Assembly (NCBI GenBank): GCA_020444275.1
Contig: JAHLLG010000001.1
Coordinates: 1,019,773-1,083,772 of the forward strand
Direction: 5' to 3'
DNA length: 64,000 nucleotides
Source: Bacteroidota bacterium
Lineage (GTDB): Bacteria > Bacteroidota > Bacteroidia > Bacteroidales > UBA12077
The translations under genes and the position numbers were made by a program. How positions within the stretch are numbered: position 1 is the stretch's first letter; every line of letters starts with the position of its first letter. Under the pieces are notes generated by a model. The model searched no databases. It was not told the DNA's origin and saw only the letters and a list, made by a program, of their open reading frames with translations. This document shows positions 1 to 9,858 of the stretch, piece after piece.

Positions 1-1
1 A

Positions 2-352
2 ACAGATGCAAACCAGTTGGTAGTAAAAGATAAAATTGGATACCTGGCCAATGATAATGGTGGATTAACAATTTTAAACTTGGCTCTGCCATTGTATCCA
101 TTAGAGATAAATCGTATAAAAACTAGAGGTGATGCCAAAGACCTTGTTTTAGACAGAAACTATCTGTATGTTGCAGCGGGAAAGCATATCGAAGTTTTCG
201 ACCTCAGAGATCCGGAAAGACCGAATGAAATATTTGAACATGAAGAAAAAGGAAAAGATTTTATCAGCCTAAAAATGCATAATCACTACTTATTTGCTTT
301 GTATCAGGAAGGAAAGAAAGATTACGGAATAATGGTTTTTCAGGTTGAATAG
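2..352 (+). CDS. LVIVD-repeat protein, C-terminal part (5' truncated by window edge)
   Basis: The reading frame is open to the left edge, so only the last ~116 residues are visible. They contain beta-propeller-like repeats of the LVIVD type: the segments around GDAKDLVLDRNYLYVAAG and IEVFDLRDPERP have the usual pattern of a short strand, a 'Y(L/V)YVA' strand and an 'I.V.D..DP..P' turn. Such proteins are usually secreted or surface-exposed and of unknown function. A TTG at 17 could be read as a start, but the open frame upstream and the repeat architecture argue for a longer protein. It converges on recQ, with 46 bases between the two stop codons. The family call is fairly confident; the role is unknown. 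Confidence 0.6.
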   Translation, partial: TDANQLVVKDKIGYLANDNGGLTILNLALPLYPLEINRIKTRGDAKDLVLDRNYLYVAAGKHIEVFDLRDPERPNEIFEHEEKGKDFISLKMHNHYLFALYQEGKKDYGIMVFQVE

Positions 353-398
353 TTTATTATTTACTCTTGGGCTTTGCCATATGCAGAATGTTAAATTT

Positions 399-2309
399 TT
401 ATGCTTCCAAATTCCAGGTTAACAAATCCTGATTATCTTTGATGATTTTATTATTATCCAGTAACCACTGAATTACTTTTAACGTTTTTTCTTTGTCTAT
501 TCCACTAATATCAACAACTTCATCGAGCGAAATTAGATTGTATTCCAGCTTAGCTTTTATTTCATCCAGAATCAGGTCAAATTCATACTTACTTAAATCT
601 AGTTCGTTACGTCGGGTGCACACATCACATTGTCCGCAGCGATCAGGGTTCTTATCTCCAAAGTACGCAAGCAACAACTGACTTCTGCATTTGTTATTCG
701 ACGAAGCATAGTGAAGCATGGCATTTATTCGCTCAATATATCTATTTTTTCTAAAATCATAGTTTTCTTTGGAGATATACAGTGATTTATCATCTAACCT
801 TTCTTCTGTAAAAACAATAAATGGATTTTTCTTTTTGGGTATGTAGTTTAAAATACCCAATGACTTTAAGCTGTTTAGATACTTATACACAAGTTCGATA
901 TCAACATTTGCCTTCTTGGCCAGTGAGTTTTCATCTATTGTAACATAATCAGAAAAAAGTCCGGTGTACGATCGAAGTACCAGTTTAATAAACCCATCGA
1001 ATTTTGCATTCGCAATTTGAAATTTGTACAAATCATCTCTGCCTACTAAAAAATGTAGTTTCGACATGCTGTTTAATTCATCGGTAAGTTCAAGATAACC
1101 TTCGCGTTGCAAAATTTTCAAACTACTATGAATAATCATAATATTAAAATTGTAATTCTTAGCAAAATCCGAAATGATAAAATCATACGACATATGTTTA
1201 CCTCCTCCATATGGTATCTGGAAATAGTTTCCCAAAGCCTGATAAACCGATTTAATTTCTTTTAGTTCAGGAAAACTTCTGGAGATCCGCTGTTCAGCCT
1301 TTACTTTGTCTGAGTTATTATATAACAATACGGCAACCGCTTTTTTTTCATCTCTGCCTCCACGACCGGCTTCCTGAAAATATGATTCTATGCTATCTGG
1401 CAAATCCAAATGAATTACGAAACGAACATCCGATTTGTCAATTCCCATACCAAATGCATTGGTTGCTACCATTACTCGTATTTTTCCAACTTTCCACTGG
1501 TTTTGTTTATGGTTTCTTTTTTCATGATCTAAACCTGCATGATAGTAATCGGCACTAATATTGTTTTTACTTAAAAACAGTGCTGTTTCACGCGTGGTTT
1601 TTCTGTTGCGCACATATATAATACCGCTTCCTTTTACTTTATTTATAGTTTCAACAAGATATTTAAGTTTGTCTTCCACTTCTCTTACCAGGTAAACAAT
1701 ATTTTTTCTTTCAAAGCTTTTTCTGAAAACATTTTGCTTTGCAAACCGGAGTTTATTCTGGATATCGTCAACAACTTTAGGCACGGCAGTGGCTGTAAGT
1801 GCCAAGAATGGCACATCCGGAACCAATTCACGTAAGTCGGCAATTTTTAGGTAAGATGGTCTAAAATCATATCCCCATTCCGAAATACAGTGTGCTTCAT
1901 CAATGGCAATAAGATTTACATTCATATGCTTAACACGCATTTGGAAAATATCTGTTGCAATACGCTCAGGGGAGATGTAAAGAAACTTAACGTTACCATA
2001 AATGCAATTCTCAAGGGCAACATCAATTTCATTTTTTGTCATTCCGGAATATATTGCCATCGCTTTAATATCTCTTTTATCCAGGTTTTCAACCTGATCT
2101 TTCATTAGAGCAATTAATGGTGTAATTACAATACAAATACCATCATTCGCCATGGCAGGAACCTGAAAAGTAATTGATTTTCCACCACCTGTAGGCATAA
2201 GGGCCAGCGTGTCTTTTCCATCCATTACCGAGCGTATTATATCTTCTTGTAACGGACGGAATTTAGAATAACCCCAATATTTAATGAGTATTTGTTCGTA
2301 TTTGTTCAT
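399..2309 (-). CDS. recQ: RecQ-family ATP-dependent DNA helicase
   Basis: A 3'-5' DNA helicase of superfamily 2, acting in recombination and replication-fork repair. Visible motifs: Walker A (MPTGGGKS, residues 38-45), DEAH box (137-140, followed by CISEWGYDFRPSY as is typical of RecQ), LALTATA (motif III), and motif V/VI (GMGIDKSDVRFVIHLDLP...QEAGRGGRD). A RecQ zinc-binding region follows near residues 550-575 (CRSQLLLAYFG...CGQCDVC), with a winged-helix region after it. At 636 residues it is close to E. coli RecQ length, but I could not recognise a clear C-terminal HRDC domain. It starts with ATG and is transcribed divergently from guaB across a 316-base gap. The call is secure; which RecQ paralogue this is in the genome is not known. 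Confidence 0.95.
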   Translation of the reverse strand: MNKYEQILIKYWGYSKFRPLQEDIIRSVMDGKDTLALMPTGGGKSITFQVPAMANDGICIVITPLIALMKDQVENLDKRDIKAMAIYSGMTKNEIDVALENCIYGNVKFLYISPERIATDIFQMRVKHMNVNLIAIDEAHCISEWGYDFRPSYLKIADLRELVPDVPFLALTATAVPKVVDDIQNKLRFAKQNVFRKSFERKNIVYLVREVEDKLKYLVETINKVKGSGIIYVRNRKTTRETALFLSKNNISADYYHAGLDHEKRNHKQNQWKVGKIRVMVATNAFGMGIDKSDVRFVIHLDLPDSIESYFQEAGRGGRDEKKAVAVLLYNNSDKVKAEQRISRSFPELKEIKSVYQALGNYFQIPYGGGKHMSYDFIISDFAKNYNFNIMIIHSSLKILQREGYLELTDELNSMSKLHFLVGRDDLYKFQIANAKFDGFIKLVLRSYTGLFSDYVTIDENSLAKKANVDIELVYKYLNSLKSLGILNYIPKKKNPFIVFTEERLDDKSLYISKENYDFRKNRYIERINAMLHYASSNNKCRSQLLLAYFGDKNPDRCGQCDVCTRRNELDLSKYEFDLILDEIKAKLEYNLISLDEVVDISGIDKEKTLKVIQWLLDNNKIIKDNQDLLTWNLEA

Positions 2310-2625
2310 GTATTAACATTTCAGGTTGTAATTATTGATTCTCAGGTTTTTAATTCCAAAATAGCTATTTAAGCCGTATTCAGTAAACAGTTTGACAGAT
2401 TAGTTCTCTGTTTCTTTACACCCAAACATATTTTTGCAAAAACAGCAATTTAATTCAATTAATTTACAACTTCAAAAAGTCAGTTTTTACCTGACTTACC
2501 CTTAACAGAATCATAATTTATGTTAAAATTATCAAATCTATCGATAATATCAGATTTTCAACTGATATTAAGCTAATTTTTTGTAATTTGGCACAATTTT
2601 AAAAATACACAAAATCTATATTAAA
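2310..2625. other. Divergent recQ/guaB intergenic region with three inverted repeats
   Basis: This 316-base A+T-rich gap holds no convincing ORF. It carries three perfect short inverted repeats. AAGTCAG/CTGACTT lies at 2477-2483 and 2491-2497; read on the minus strand it is followed by a run of five T and so resembles a small terminator or attenuator ahead of recQ. ATAATTT/AAATTAT lies at 2513-2519 and 2526-2532. TAATATCAG/CTGATATTA lies at 2545-2553 and 2562-2570. The last one sits just upstream of a weak guaB -7 candidate. Confidence 0.6.
2545..2590 (+). promoter_or_regulatory. Candidate guaB promoter with 9-bp operator-like inverted repeat
   Basis: TAATATCAG and CTGATATTA (2545-2553, 2562-2570) form a perfect 9-bp inverted repeat with an 8-base spacer. 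The sequence TAATTTG at 2584-2590 approximates the Bacteroidota -7 element (TAnnTTTG), one base short. The repeat would then overlap the -33 region, where a repressor or activator could act. The promoter assignment is weak; the repeat itself is certain. Confidence 0.35.
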
Positions 2626-4101
2626 ATGTCATTTATACAGGATAAAGTAGCACTTGAAGGACTTACATTTGACGATGTATTGTTGGTTCCCCAATACTCG
2701 GAAGTTTTACCACGTAATGTGGATGTATCTACCTATTTTTCTAAGAATATCAGACTGAATATTCCTATTGTATCTGCTGCAATGGATACAGTAACCGAAG
2801 CACAACTTGCAATTGCAATTGCGCGCGAGGGTGGAATAGGAGTTATTCATAAAAACATGTCGATTGAAGAACAGGCAAAACAGGTGAAATCTGTAAAGCG
2901 TGCTGAAAGCGGTATGATTTATGATCCAATTACTATTAGTAAGGATCAAACGGTTTCAGATGCACTAAATTTAATGAAAGAGTACAAAATTGGAGGAATT
3001 CCTGTAGTTGATAATGATAAAACTTTAATTGGTATTGTAACAAACCGGGATTTACGCTTCGAATTCCATTTGGATAAAAAAATTGAAGAAGTAATGACTT
3101 CCGAAAATATTGTTACAACACACAAATCAACAGATCTTGAAAAAGCAACAGAGATTTTACAACGACATAAAATTGAGAAGCTTCCTGTTGTAGATGACAA
3201 GAATATATTAATAGGTTTGCTAACCTATAAAGACATAACCAAGGTAAAAGACAATCCATTAGCATGTAAAGATAGTAAAGGTCGATTGCGAGTAGCTGCT
3301 GGTGTAGGTGTAACAGCCGATACTATTCAACGTGTTGAAGCATTGGTAAAAAACGGTGTTGATGCGATTGTTATTGATACTGCACACGGCCATTCAAAAG
3401 GTGTTATTGAGATGCTAAAAAAGGTTAAGAAACAATTTACAGATATTGATGTGGTTGTTGGTAATATTGGAACAGGCGAGGCTGCCAAAAAACTTGTTGA
3501 AGCTGGAGCAGATGCAGTTAAAGTTGGAATTGGTCCGGGATCAATTTGTACAACACGTGTTATTGCTGGTGTGGGATTACCACAGTTAACTGCAATTTAC
3601 GAGGTAGCTAAAGCTATAAAAGGTTCAGGTGTTCCTGTAATTGGTGATGGAGGATTAAGATATTCAGGAGATATTGTGAAAGCAATTGCTGCTGGAGCAA
3701 ATACGGTTATGGCAGGATCATTATTTGCCGGAACAGAAGAGTCGCCTGGTGAAACAATTATTTATAACGGACGAAAATTCAAAGCATACCGAGGAATGGG
3801 ATCAATTGAAGCAATGCAACAAGGATCTAAAGATAGATATTTTCAGGATGTTGAAGATGATATAAGCAAGTTAGTACCTGAAGGTATCGCTGCACGAGTT
3901 CCATATAAAGGAAACTTAAAAGAAGTAATATATCAGATGGTTGGTGGATTAAGAGCCGGAATGGGCTATTGTGGGGCTTCAAACATTGAAAACTTAATGA
4001 AAGCCAAGTTTGTGAAAATTTCAAACGCAGGTGTGGCAGAAAGTCATCCACACGATGTTGCCATTACTCGTGAGGCACCCAATTATAGTAGACAATTTTA
4101 A
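2626..4101 (+). CDS. guaB: Inosine-5'-monophosphate dehydrogenase
   Basis: Oxidises IMP to XMP with NAD+, the committed step of GMP synthesis in the cytoplasm. The 491-residue protein has the usual IMPDH layout: the N-terminal part of the (beta/alpha)8 barrel ([18 protein letters not shown]), a tandem CBS pair at about 95-210, and the rest of the barrel with the catalytic loop [11 protein letters not shown] (active-site Cys). The IMP/phosphate-binding [10 protein letters not shown] and [13 protein letters not shown] segments and the flap region with YFQDVEDD follow. Full length. The next gene starts only 31 bases downstream, so guaB may be co-transcribed with the chaperone operon that follows. 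Confidence 0.98.
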   Translation: MSFIQDKVALEGLTFDDVLLVPQYSEVLPRNVDVSTYFSKNIRLNIPIVSAAMDTVTEAQLAIAIAREGGIGVIHKNMSIEEQAKQVKSVKRAESGMIYDPITISKDQTVSDALNLMKEYKIGGIPVVDNDKTLIGIVTNRDLRFEFHLDKKIEEVMTSENIVTTHKSTDLEKATEILQRHKIEKLPVVDDKNILIGLLTYKDITKVKDNPLACKDSKGRLRVAAGVGVTADTIQRVEALVKNGVDAIVIDTAHGHSKGVIEMLKKVKKQFTDIDVVVGNIGTGEAAKKLVEAGADAVKVGIGPGSICTTRVIAGVGLPQLTAIYEVAKAIKGSGVPVIGDGGLRYSGDIVKAIAAGANTVMAGSLFAGTEESPGETIIYNGRKFKAYRGMGSIEAMQQGSKDRYFQDVEDDISKLVPEGIAARVPYKGNLKEVIYQMVGGLRAGMGYCGASNIENLMKAKFVKISNAGVAESHPHDVAITREAPNYSRQF

Positions 4102-4132
4102 TTAAAATAAACACTCGATAAACCTTAAGTTT

Positions 4133-6064
4133 ATGAAAAGAATATGCGTATTTATTTGTTCTGTTTTTTTTGTTTTAAATATATCTGCGCAAGAGAGCAG
4201 CAAGGAAGTTTTATTAACTATTAATGATCATAAGATTACCAAAGAAGAATTTCAGCGAATCTATGATAAAAATAAAAAGAACCTCTCAACCGGAGAAGTC
4301 ACTTCTGTTGAAGATTATCTCGATCTTTTTATCAATTTTAAACTAAAGGTTTACGAAGCAGAAAAATTAGGATTAGATACAACACCATCTTTTATTAACG
4401 AATTTGAGGGTTACAAGGAACAACTATCTGTTCCCTATTTGCTCGATGAAGAAGCGAATCAAAATATTATTAAGGAAGCATATGACCGAATGCAATATGA
4501 GGTAAGGGCAAGCCATATTTTGGTAAAACTTGCTCCGAATGCATTGCCTGAAGATACACTGGAAGCTTACGAAAAAGCAATGAATATAAGACGCAGAATA
4601 CTGCAAGGTGAGGCTTTTGAAACAGTGGCCAAAGGAAGTTCAGACGATCCGTCAGTGAAGAATAATGGAGGTGATTTAGGTTACTTCACTGTTTTTCAAA
4701 TGATATATCCATTCGAAAATGCTGCATATAATTTGAAAATTGGTGAAATTTCAAAACCGGTTCGTACGCGTTTTGGCTATCATATTGTTAAAGTTTCGGA
4801 CAAAAGAGAAGCTCGTGGTGAGGTAAAAGTTGCTCATATTATGCTAACTGTCCCTCGAGGAACAACAGCAGAAGAGGCTGAAAAGAAAAAGCAATTAATT
4901 AACGAGCTCTACCATAAAGCTAAGCAAGGTGATGATTTTGCTGATCTGGCAAGAGAATATTCAGATGATAAAGGTTCTGCACGAAAAGGAGGTGAATTGC
5001 CTTGGTTTGGAACAGGCAGAATGGTAAAAGAGTTTGAAAAAGCAGCTTTTGAGTTAGAATCTAATGGAGAGATATCAAAACCGGTAAGAACAAGTTTTGG
5101 ATGGCACATATTAAAAAGATTAGATCGTAAAGAGATACCCACTTTCAAAGATGCGGTTGAAGATATTAAACATAAAGTAGGAAGAGATCAGAGAGCTCAG
5201 GTGGCCCGAAAAGCTTTAATTGAAAAATTAAAAGGAGAGTATAACTTTACTGAAATTGAAGAAAATATCCCTGTTAAGTATGACACCATTGATCAAGTAT
5301 TTGTATTAAAACAGAAATATTTGACGCCGGAAGCTAATCTGGATGATGTGTTATTCAGCTTCTTAAATAAAGATTATAAAGAAAAAGACTTTGTAAAATA
5401 TGTTGAAAGTAAGAATGGAACTAGGGATCTTATGCCATATGAATACAAAATAGCCTACGATGCTTTTATAGAAAATATGATTTTAGAAACCGAAAAATCA
5501 AGACTTACGCAAAAATATCCTGAGTATAAGTACTTACTGAAAGAGTATTATGAGGGAATGCTCTTATTTGAGATTACAGATAGGGAAGTGTGGACAAAAG
5601 CTGTAAATGATTCAGTAGGGCTTATTAATTATTATAATGATCATAAAGAGCAATACATGTGGGGAGAACGATGGAAAGGTTCTCTATACTTTTGTTCTAA
5701 TGAAAAGGTATATGAAAAGGTTTCAAAAATTATTAGCAAGAGAAGTTTCGGAAGAAAAATTACTAATGCTGATTTGTTAAAACAGTTTAACGAAGAAGAA
5801 GAAATGCTTAGGATTGAAACCGGTGTTTTTGAAAAAGGAGATAATAAGGTTGTTGATAAATTAGTATGGAATGAAGGACCTAAAGTTGAGCAATATGTAG
5901 CAAACAAAGGAGAGATCATTAAGCCAAAAGTTAAGAAATTTGAAGATTGTAAAGGATTAGTTATTTCCGACTACCAGGATTATTTGGATAAAGAATGGAT
6001 AAAAAGATTAAAAGATAAGTACAATATTAAAGTGAATAAATCAGTTTTATCAACTGTTAAATAA
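4133..6064 (+). CDS. Periplasmic peptidyl-prolyl isomerase with two parvulin domains
   Basis: Predicted periplasmic chaperone/prolyl isomerase for outer-membrane protein folding. An N-terminal signal peptide (MKRICVFICSVFFVLNISAQ) is followed by a SurA-N-like helical region (to ~110). Two consecutive parvulin (PpiC-type) domains come next: VRASHILVKL...GGDLGYF...FGYHIVKV at ~120-225, and VKVAHIMLTV...GGELPWFGTG...FGWHILKR at ~230-340. A ~300-residue C-terminal extension of unknown fold completes the protein, giving 643 residues, longer than SurA (~430). It is the first of four tightly spaced genes (gap of 8 bases to the next), all apparently secreted. Both parvulin domains keep the H-I-L(M)-V/T and F-G-(Y/W)-H-I signatures. 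The exact substrate is unknown. Confidence 0.9.
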   Translation: MKRICVFICSVFFVLNISAQESSKEVLLTINDHKITKEEFQRIYDKNKKNLSTGEVTSVEDYLDLFINFKLKVYEAEKLGLDTTPSFINEFEGYKEQLSVPYLLDEEANQNIIKEAYDRMQYEVRASHILVKLAPNALPEDTLEAYEKAMNIRRRILQGEAFETVAKGSSDDPSVKNNGGDLGYFTVFQMIYPFENAAYNLKIGEISKPVRTRFGYHIVKVSDKREARGEVKVAHIMLTVPRGTTAEEAEKKKQLINELYHKAKQGDDFADLAREYSDDKGSARKGGELPWFGTGRMVKEFEKAAFELESNGEISKPVRTSFGWHILKRLDRKEIPTFKDAVEDIKHKVGRDQRAQVARKALIEKLKGEYNFTEIEENIPVKYDTIDQVFVLKQKYLTPEANLDDVLFSFLNKDYKEKDFVKYVESKNGTRDLMPYEYKIAYDAFIENMILETEKSRLTQKYPEYKYLLKEYYEGMLLFEITDREVWTKAVNDSVGLINYYNDHKEQYMWGERWKGSLYFCSNEKVYEKVSKIISKRSFGRKITNADLLKQFNEEEEMLRIETGVFEKGDNKVVDKLVWNEGPKVEQYVANKGEIIKPKVKKFEDCKGLVISDYQDYLDKEWIKRLKDKYNIKVNKSVLSTVK

Positions 6065-6072
6065 TTATAATT

Positions 6073-6927
6073 ATGAACAGGCTAAATACAATCCTGATAG
6101 TAGTTACCGCAATACTTTTAACTGTTGCTTGTAAAGAAAAAAACACAGGACCTGAAGATGTTATTCTTGCTCAGGTTCATAATAAACAACTGTATCAGTC
6201 TGATTTAGAGGGTTTGTTTAACCCAAATGTCACGAATGAAGATAGCATTATTATAGCAAAAAACTATATTAACGATTGGATAAAAAAACAATTAATGCTG
6301 GCAAAAGCTGAGATGTATTTATCTGATGAGAGTAAAGATATTGAAAAGCAAATAGAGGATTACAGATCGTCATTATTAATATTTAAGTATAAACAAGAAC
6401 TTATAAATCAAAAACTTGATACAGTAATTACCGATGAAGAGATTGAAGCTTACTATAACGAGTATTCGGCAAACTTTATCTTAAATCATAACATTGTAAA
6501 AGCGTTATTCTTAAAAGTTTCAAAGGAAGCTCCTGAAATTGAAAAAGTAAGGTGGTGGTATAAATCAAGTTCGCCGGAGAACAAATCCAGACTAGAGGAT
6601 TATTGCTATCAGTATGCAACCAAATTTGATAACTTTGATGACAAATGGATCCCATTTAATAATATATTGCTTGAAACCCCAATTAGTACCGAAGATCAGG
6701 AAAGATTTTTAAAGTACAACAAGTATATCGAAACAGAAGATGACTTGTTTTATTATTTCGTAAAGATTAATGATTACAAATTAAAAAGTTCAGTGCAACC
6801 CTTGGAATACGCACACTTAAAAATAAAGAGTATTTTATTAAACAAGCGAAAACTTTCCTTTATTGATGAATTGGAGAATACGGTGTACAATGAAGCACTA
6901 AATCATAACGAATTTATAATATATTAA
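6073..6927 (+). CDS. SurA-N-like lipoprotein lacking a parvulin domain
   Basis: A 284-residue predicted lipoprotein: the signal ends in LLTVAC (lipobox, Cys at ~residue 20). The segment after it (VILAQVHNKQLYQSDLEGLF, then an amphipathic helical stretch and TDEEIEAYYNEYSANF) resembles the N-terminal chaperone module of SurA/PpiC proteins. I see no HIL/FGYHI parvulin motif in the rest, so it is probably a chaperone-like paralogue without isomerase activity. It sits between two clear parvulin proteins with gaps of 8 and 11 bases, consistent with one operon. The fold assignment rests on weak similarity; the lipoprotein call is firmer. Confidence 0.7.
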   Translation: MNRLNTILIVVTAILLTVACKEKNTGPEDVILAQVHNKQLYQSDLEGLFNPNVTNEDSIIIAKNYINDWIKKQLMLAKAEMYLSDESKDIEKQIEDYRSSLLIFKYKQELINQKLDTVITDEEIEAYYNEYSANFILNHNIVKALFLKVSKEAPEIEKVRWWYKSSSPENKSRLEDYCYQYATKFDNFDDKWIPFNNILLETPISTEDQERFLKYNKYIETEDDLFYYFVKINDYKLKSSVQPLEYAHLKIKSILLNKRKLSFIDELENTVYNEALNHNEFIIY

Positions 6928-6938
6928 AATCCGATAAA

Positions 6939-8297
6939 ATGAAAATTAATTTTTCGAAAAAACTATTTATTTTTTTACTATTTGTTTTTACTGTAAATGT
7001 TGCTAACAGTCAAAATGAGGAAATGATTGACAGAGTGGTAGCAATTGTTGGCGATAAAATTATATTGCAATCAGACATAGAAAATCAGGTTCTACAGTAT
7101 CTTTCGCAGGGATATCCAATATCGTCAAATATGGAGTGTGAAGTGTTAATGCAACTGCTAACACAGAAATTATTATTAACACAAGCTGAACTTGATAGTA
7201 TAGAGGTTTCGGCAGGTAGAGTTGAATCTGAATTGGAAAGGAGGTTAATGTATTTTGTACGTCAGGTTGGATCGGAAAAGAAATTAGAAGAGTTTTATAA
7301 TAAATCCATGCTTGAAATTAAGGAAGATTTCCGTCCGCTAATCGAAGAGCAAATGAAAACCCAAATGATGCAAAGTTCATTAATGACTGGTATTGATGCT
7401 TCGCCAAAGGCAGTTGAAAAGTTTTATAAAGATATGCCCGAGGATAGTATACCAATGATTAATACACAATATGAGATTAACCAAATTCTTGTATATCCAA
7501 AGCAGAATGAAGAAGCCAGAAACGAAGCCCGAGAAAAGTTACTTAATTTAAGACAACGAATTATTGACGGAGAGCGTTTTTCCACACTGGCGGTGCTTTA
7601 TTCAGAGGATCCCGGATCAGCCCGTAGAGGTGGAGAATTAGGCTTTAGATCAAAAGATGAGCTAGATCCTGAGTTTGCCAAAGCCGCATTTCGCTTAAGC
7701 GATGATGGTGGAATATCTCGTATTGTTGAATCAGAATATGGTTTTCATATAATACAGTTAATCGCAAAAGAAAGAAATCAGGTAAATGTGCGACATATAT
7801 TAATCATTCCAAAAGTGAAAATAGAAGATAAAGTGGCCGCTAAAAGCAGATTGGATAGTATTGCTAACCTAATAAAATCGGATAGTTTGTCGTTTAAAGA
7901 AGCTGCATTAAATTTTTCTGAAGATGAGCAGTCGAGACTAAACGAAGGATTAATGGTTAACCCGATGAATGCTTCCACAAAATTTACCTTAGATGAATTA
8001 CCTACAAATGAATATAGCGTAATTAAAGACTTAAAGGTTGGTGAGCTTTCAGAGCCTTTTGAATCGCGCGATGAGAATGGGAAAGTTGCCTTTAAAATTG
8101 TGCGTATAAATAAAAAAGTAGAAGCCCACAGAGCAAACCTCAAAGATGATTACGAGATGATACAACAAATGACCCTGATGAATAAACAGCAGTCGGTTGT
8201 TGATAAATGGATTACAGAGAAGAAAAAGAAAACATATATTCACATTGATGAATCTTTCTTAAAATGTGAGTTTCTAAAGGATGGTTGGATTAAATAA
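6939..8297 (+). CDS. surA: SurA-like periplasmic chaperone/peptidyl-prolyl isomerase
   Basis: A 452-residue periplasmic chaperone with the SurA domain order: signal peptide (ends ANSQ), the typical SurA opening 'DRVVAIVGDKIILQSDIENQ', a helical N-terminal module, parvulin domain 1 (EINQILVYP...GGELGFRSKDEL...YGFHIIQLIAKE, ~175-280) and a more divergent parvulin domain 2 (VRHILIIPKV, ~285-390). Length is close to E. coli SurA (428). It would escort outer-membrane proteins to the BAM machinery. It lies 11 bases after the lipoprotein gene and 8 bases before the OstA-like gene; this SurA/Ost pairing recalls the surA-lptD neighbourhood of Proteobacteria. Confidence 0.85.
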   Translation: MKINFSKKLFIFLLFVFTVNVANSQNEEMIDRVVAIVGDKIILQSDIENQVLQYLSQGYPISSNMECEVLMQLLTQKLLLTQAELDSIEVSAGRVESELERRLMYFVRQVGSEKKLEEFYNKSMLEIKEDFRPLIEEQMKTQMMQSSLMTGIDASPKAVEKFYKDMPEDSIPMINTQYEINQILVYPKQNEEARNEAREKLLNLRQRIIDGERFSTLAVLYSEDPGSARRGGELGFRSKDELDPEFAKAAFRLSDDGGISRIVESEYGFHIIQLIAKERNQVNVRHILIIPKVKIEDKVAAKSRLDSIANLIKSDSLSFKEAALNFSEDEQSRLNEGLMVNPMNASTKFTLDELPTNEYSVIKDLKVGELSEPFESRDENGKVAFKIVRINKKVEAHRANLKDDYEMIQQMTLMNKQQSVVDKWITEKKKKTYIHIDESFLKCEFLKDGWIK

Positions 8298-8305
8298 ACA
8301 CATTA

Positions 8306-9826
8306 ATGCATAAAAAATATTTATTTATTTTTCTTTTTCTATTCGAGCTATTTTTTGTGTCAAATATTATGGCGCAAAAAAAAGAGCAAATCAATATACT
8401 AAATTCTGATTTATTACTAGGGGGTAAAGATATTGGCGAAGGAGTACGAAGGTTTATTGGAAATGTAGCTTTTGAACATAACAATGCAACCATGTATTGC
8501 GATAGTGCATACCTTTATGGTAAACAAAATATAATCCATGCATTTAGTAATGTGCATGTAACACGTGGAGATACGTTGCATCTGTATGGCGATTTCATGG
8601 TGTATAATGGTAATACCGATATCGGTAAGTTTAGAAATAATGTACGTTTAGAAAATAAAACAACGACTTTATATACCGACTCGCTCGATTTTAATAATGC
8701 GACAAGTATCGCCCATTATTTTGAGGGAGGAAAAATTATTAATGAAGATAATACTCTAATCAGTATTATTGGATATTATTATGCCAACAGCGACATGTTT
8801 TTTTTCAAAGACAGTGTAGTGGCTACAACGCCCGATTATACGATTTATACCGACACCTTAAAATATTATACAGAAGAAAAGATTACCTATTTTTTAGGAC
8901 CTACCAATATCTATAACGAGGAGAATCATTTGTATGCTGAAAACGGATGGTATAAAACCGAAGAAAAGAAATTTCAGTTTAACGAAAATGCAAGGTATCA
9001 GAATAAGGAGAAGATACTCATTGGCGATAGCTTGTATTACGATGAGTTAAACGGAATAGGCATTGCCATAGATAATATCGAAATGATTGATACGGCCGAG
9101 AACATGATTCTGAAAGGAAATTATGCATACTATACCAAAGAACCAGAAAGTTTCTTAATAACTGATAGCACCTTGTTAATTCAGGTAGCAAATAAAACAG
9201 ACTCTCTGTTTATGCATGCCGATTCTATAACATCAAATTACGATACATCAGGAACTTATCGAATTCTTAAGGCTTTTCATCAGGTGCAAATATTTAGAGA
9301 TGATTTTCAGGCTCGATGCGATTCTATGGTTTATAACTTTCAGGATTCTGTAATAACAATGTATAAAGAACCAATTTTATGGTCAAAGGGAAGTCAGATG
9401 ACCTCAAAAAAAGTAGAAATACATATAAAAAATGAAAAAATTGATTTCTTCAAACTTATTACAACGGCATTTATAATTTCCGAAGCAGATACCACAGCAA
9501 AGTACAATCAAATTCGAGGTAAAGAGATGTATGGTTATATCAGAGATAATAACTTAAGTAAGGTAGATGTTTTTGGAAATGGTCAGACCATATATTATAC
9601 TGTCGATGAAAAAGAGAATGAAATAGTTGGAGTAAATTTTGCCGAAAGTAGTGATATTATAATTCACATGAAAGATGGTCAGCCAAGTCGGATAAATATG
9701 GTTAAGCAACCAGCAGGAACACTTTATCCGTTAGATGAACTGGAGCAAACAAAATTAAAAGATTTTCAGTGGCTCGAACATTTAAGGCCAGTTACAAAGG
9801 AAGAGATATTTATTTGGAAAAAATAA
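8306..9826 (+). CDS. OstA-like / LptA-type outer-membrane biogenesis protein
   Basis: A 506-residue secreted protein (signal MHKKYLFIFLFLFELFFVSNIMAQ) with a repetitive beta-rich sequence of the OstA/LptA jellyroll kind. Successive units such as 'GNVAFEHNNATMYCDSAYLYG', 'GDFMVYNGNTDIGKFRNNVRLENKTTTLYTDSLDFN' and 'YADTLKYYTEEK'-like strands describe a stacked beta fold. Proteins of this type bridge lipopolysaccharide across the periplasm (LptA, LptD N-terminus). It is the last gene of the four-gene chaperone operon, which supports a role in outer-membrane assembly. Whether it is LptA-like or has another role in Bacteroidota cannot be decided here. A bidirectional terminator begins at its stop codon. 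Confidence 0.8.
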   Translation: MHKKYLFIFLFLFELFFVSNIMAQKKEQINILNSDLLLGGKDIGEGVRRFIGNVAFEHNNATMYCDSAYLYGKQNIIHAFSNVHVTRGDTLHLYGDFMVYNGNTDIGKFRNNVRLENKTTTLYTDSLDFNNATSIAHYFEGGKIINEDNTLISIIGYYYANSDMFFFKDSVVATTPDYTIYTDTLKYYTEEKITYFLGPTNIYNEENHLYAENGWYKTEEKKFQFNENARYQNKEKILIGDSLYYDELNGIGIAIDNIEMIDTAENMILKGNYAYYTKEPESFLITDSTLLIQVANKTDSLFMHADSITSNYDTSGTYRILKAFHQVQIFRDDFQARCDSMVYNFQDSVITMYKEPILWSKGSQMTSKKVEIHIKNEKIDFFKLITTAFIISEADTTAKYNQIRGKEMYGYIRDNNLSKVDVFGNGQTIYYTVDEKENEIVGVNFAESSDIIIHMKDGQPSRINMVKQPAGTLYPLDELEQTKLKDFQWLEHLRPVTKEEIFIWKK

Positions 9827-9853
9827 AGGGACGTTTTAAAGTCCCTTTTTTAT
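9825..9853. terminator. Bidirectional intrinsic terminator between OstA-like and DUF2795 genes
   Basis: AAAGGGAC (9825-9832) pairs with GTCCCTTT (9841-9848) around an 8-base loop and is followed by T-rich sequence on both strands. It overlaps the stop codon of the OstA-like gene and lies 5 bases from the stop codon of the convergent DUF2795 gene. Confidence 0.85.
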
Positions 9854-9858
9854 TTAAT

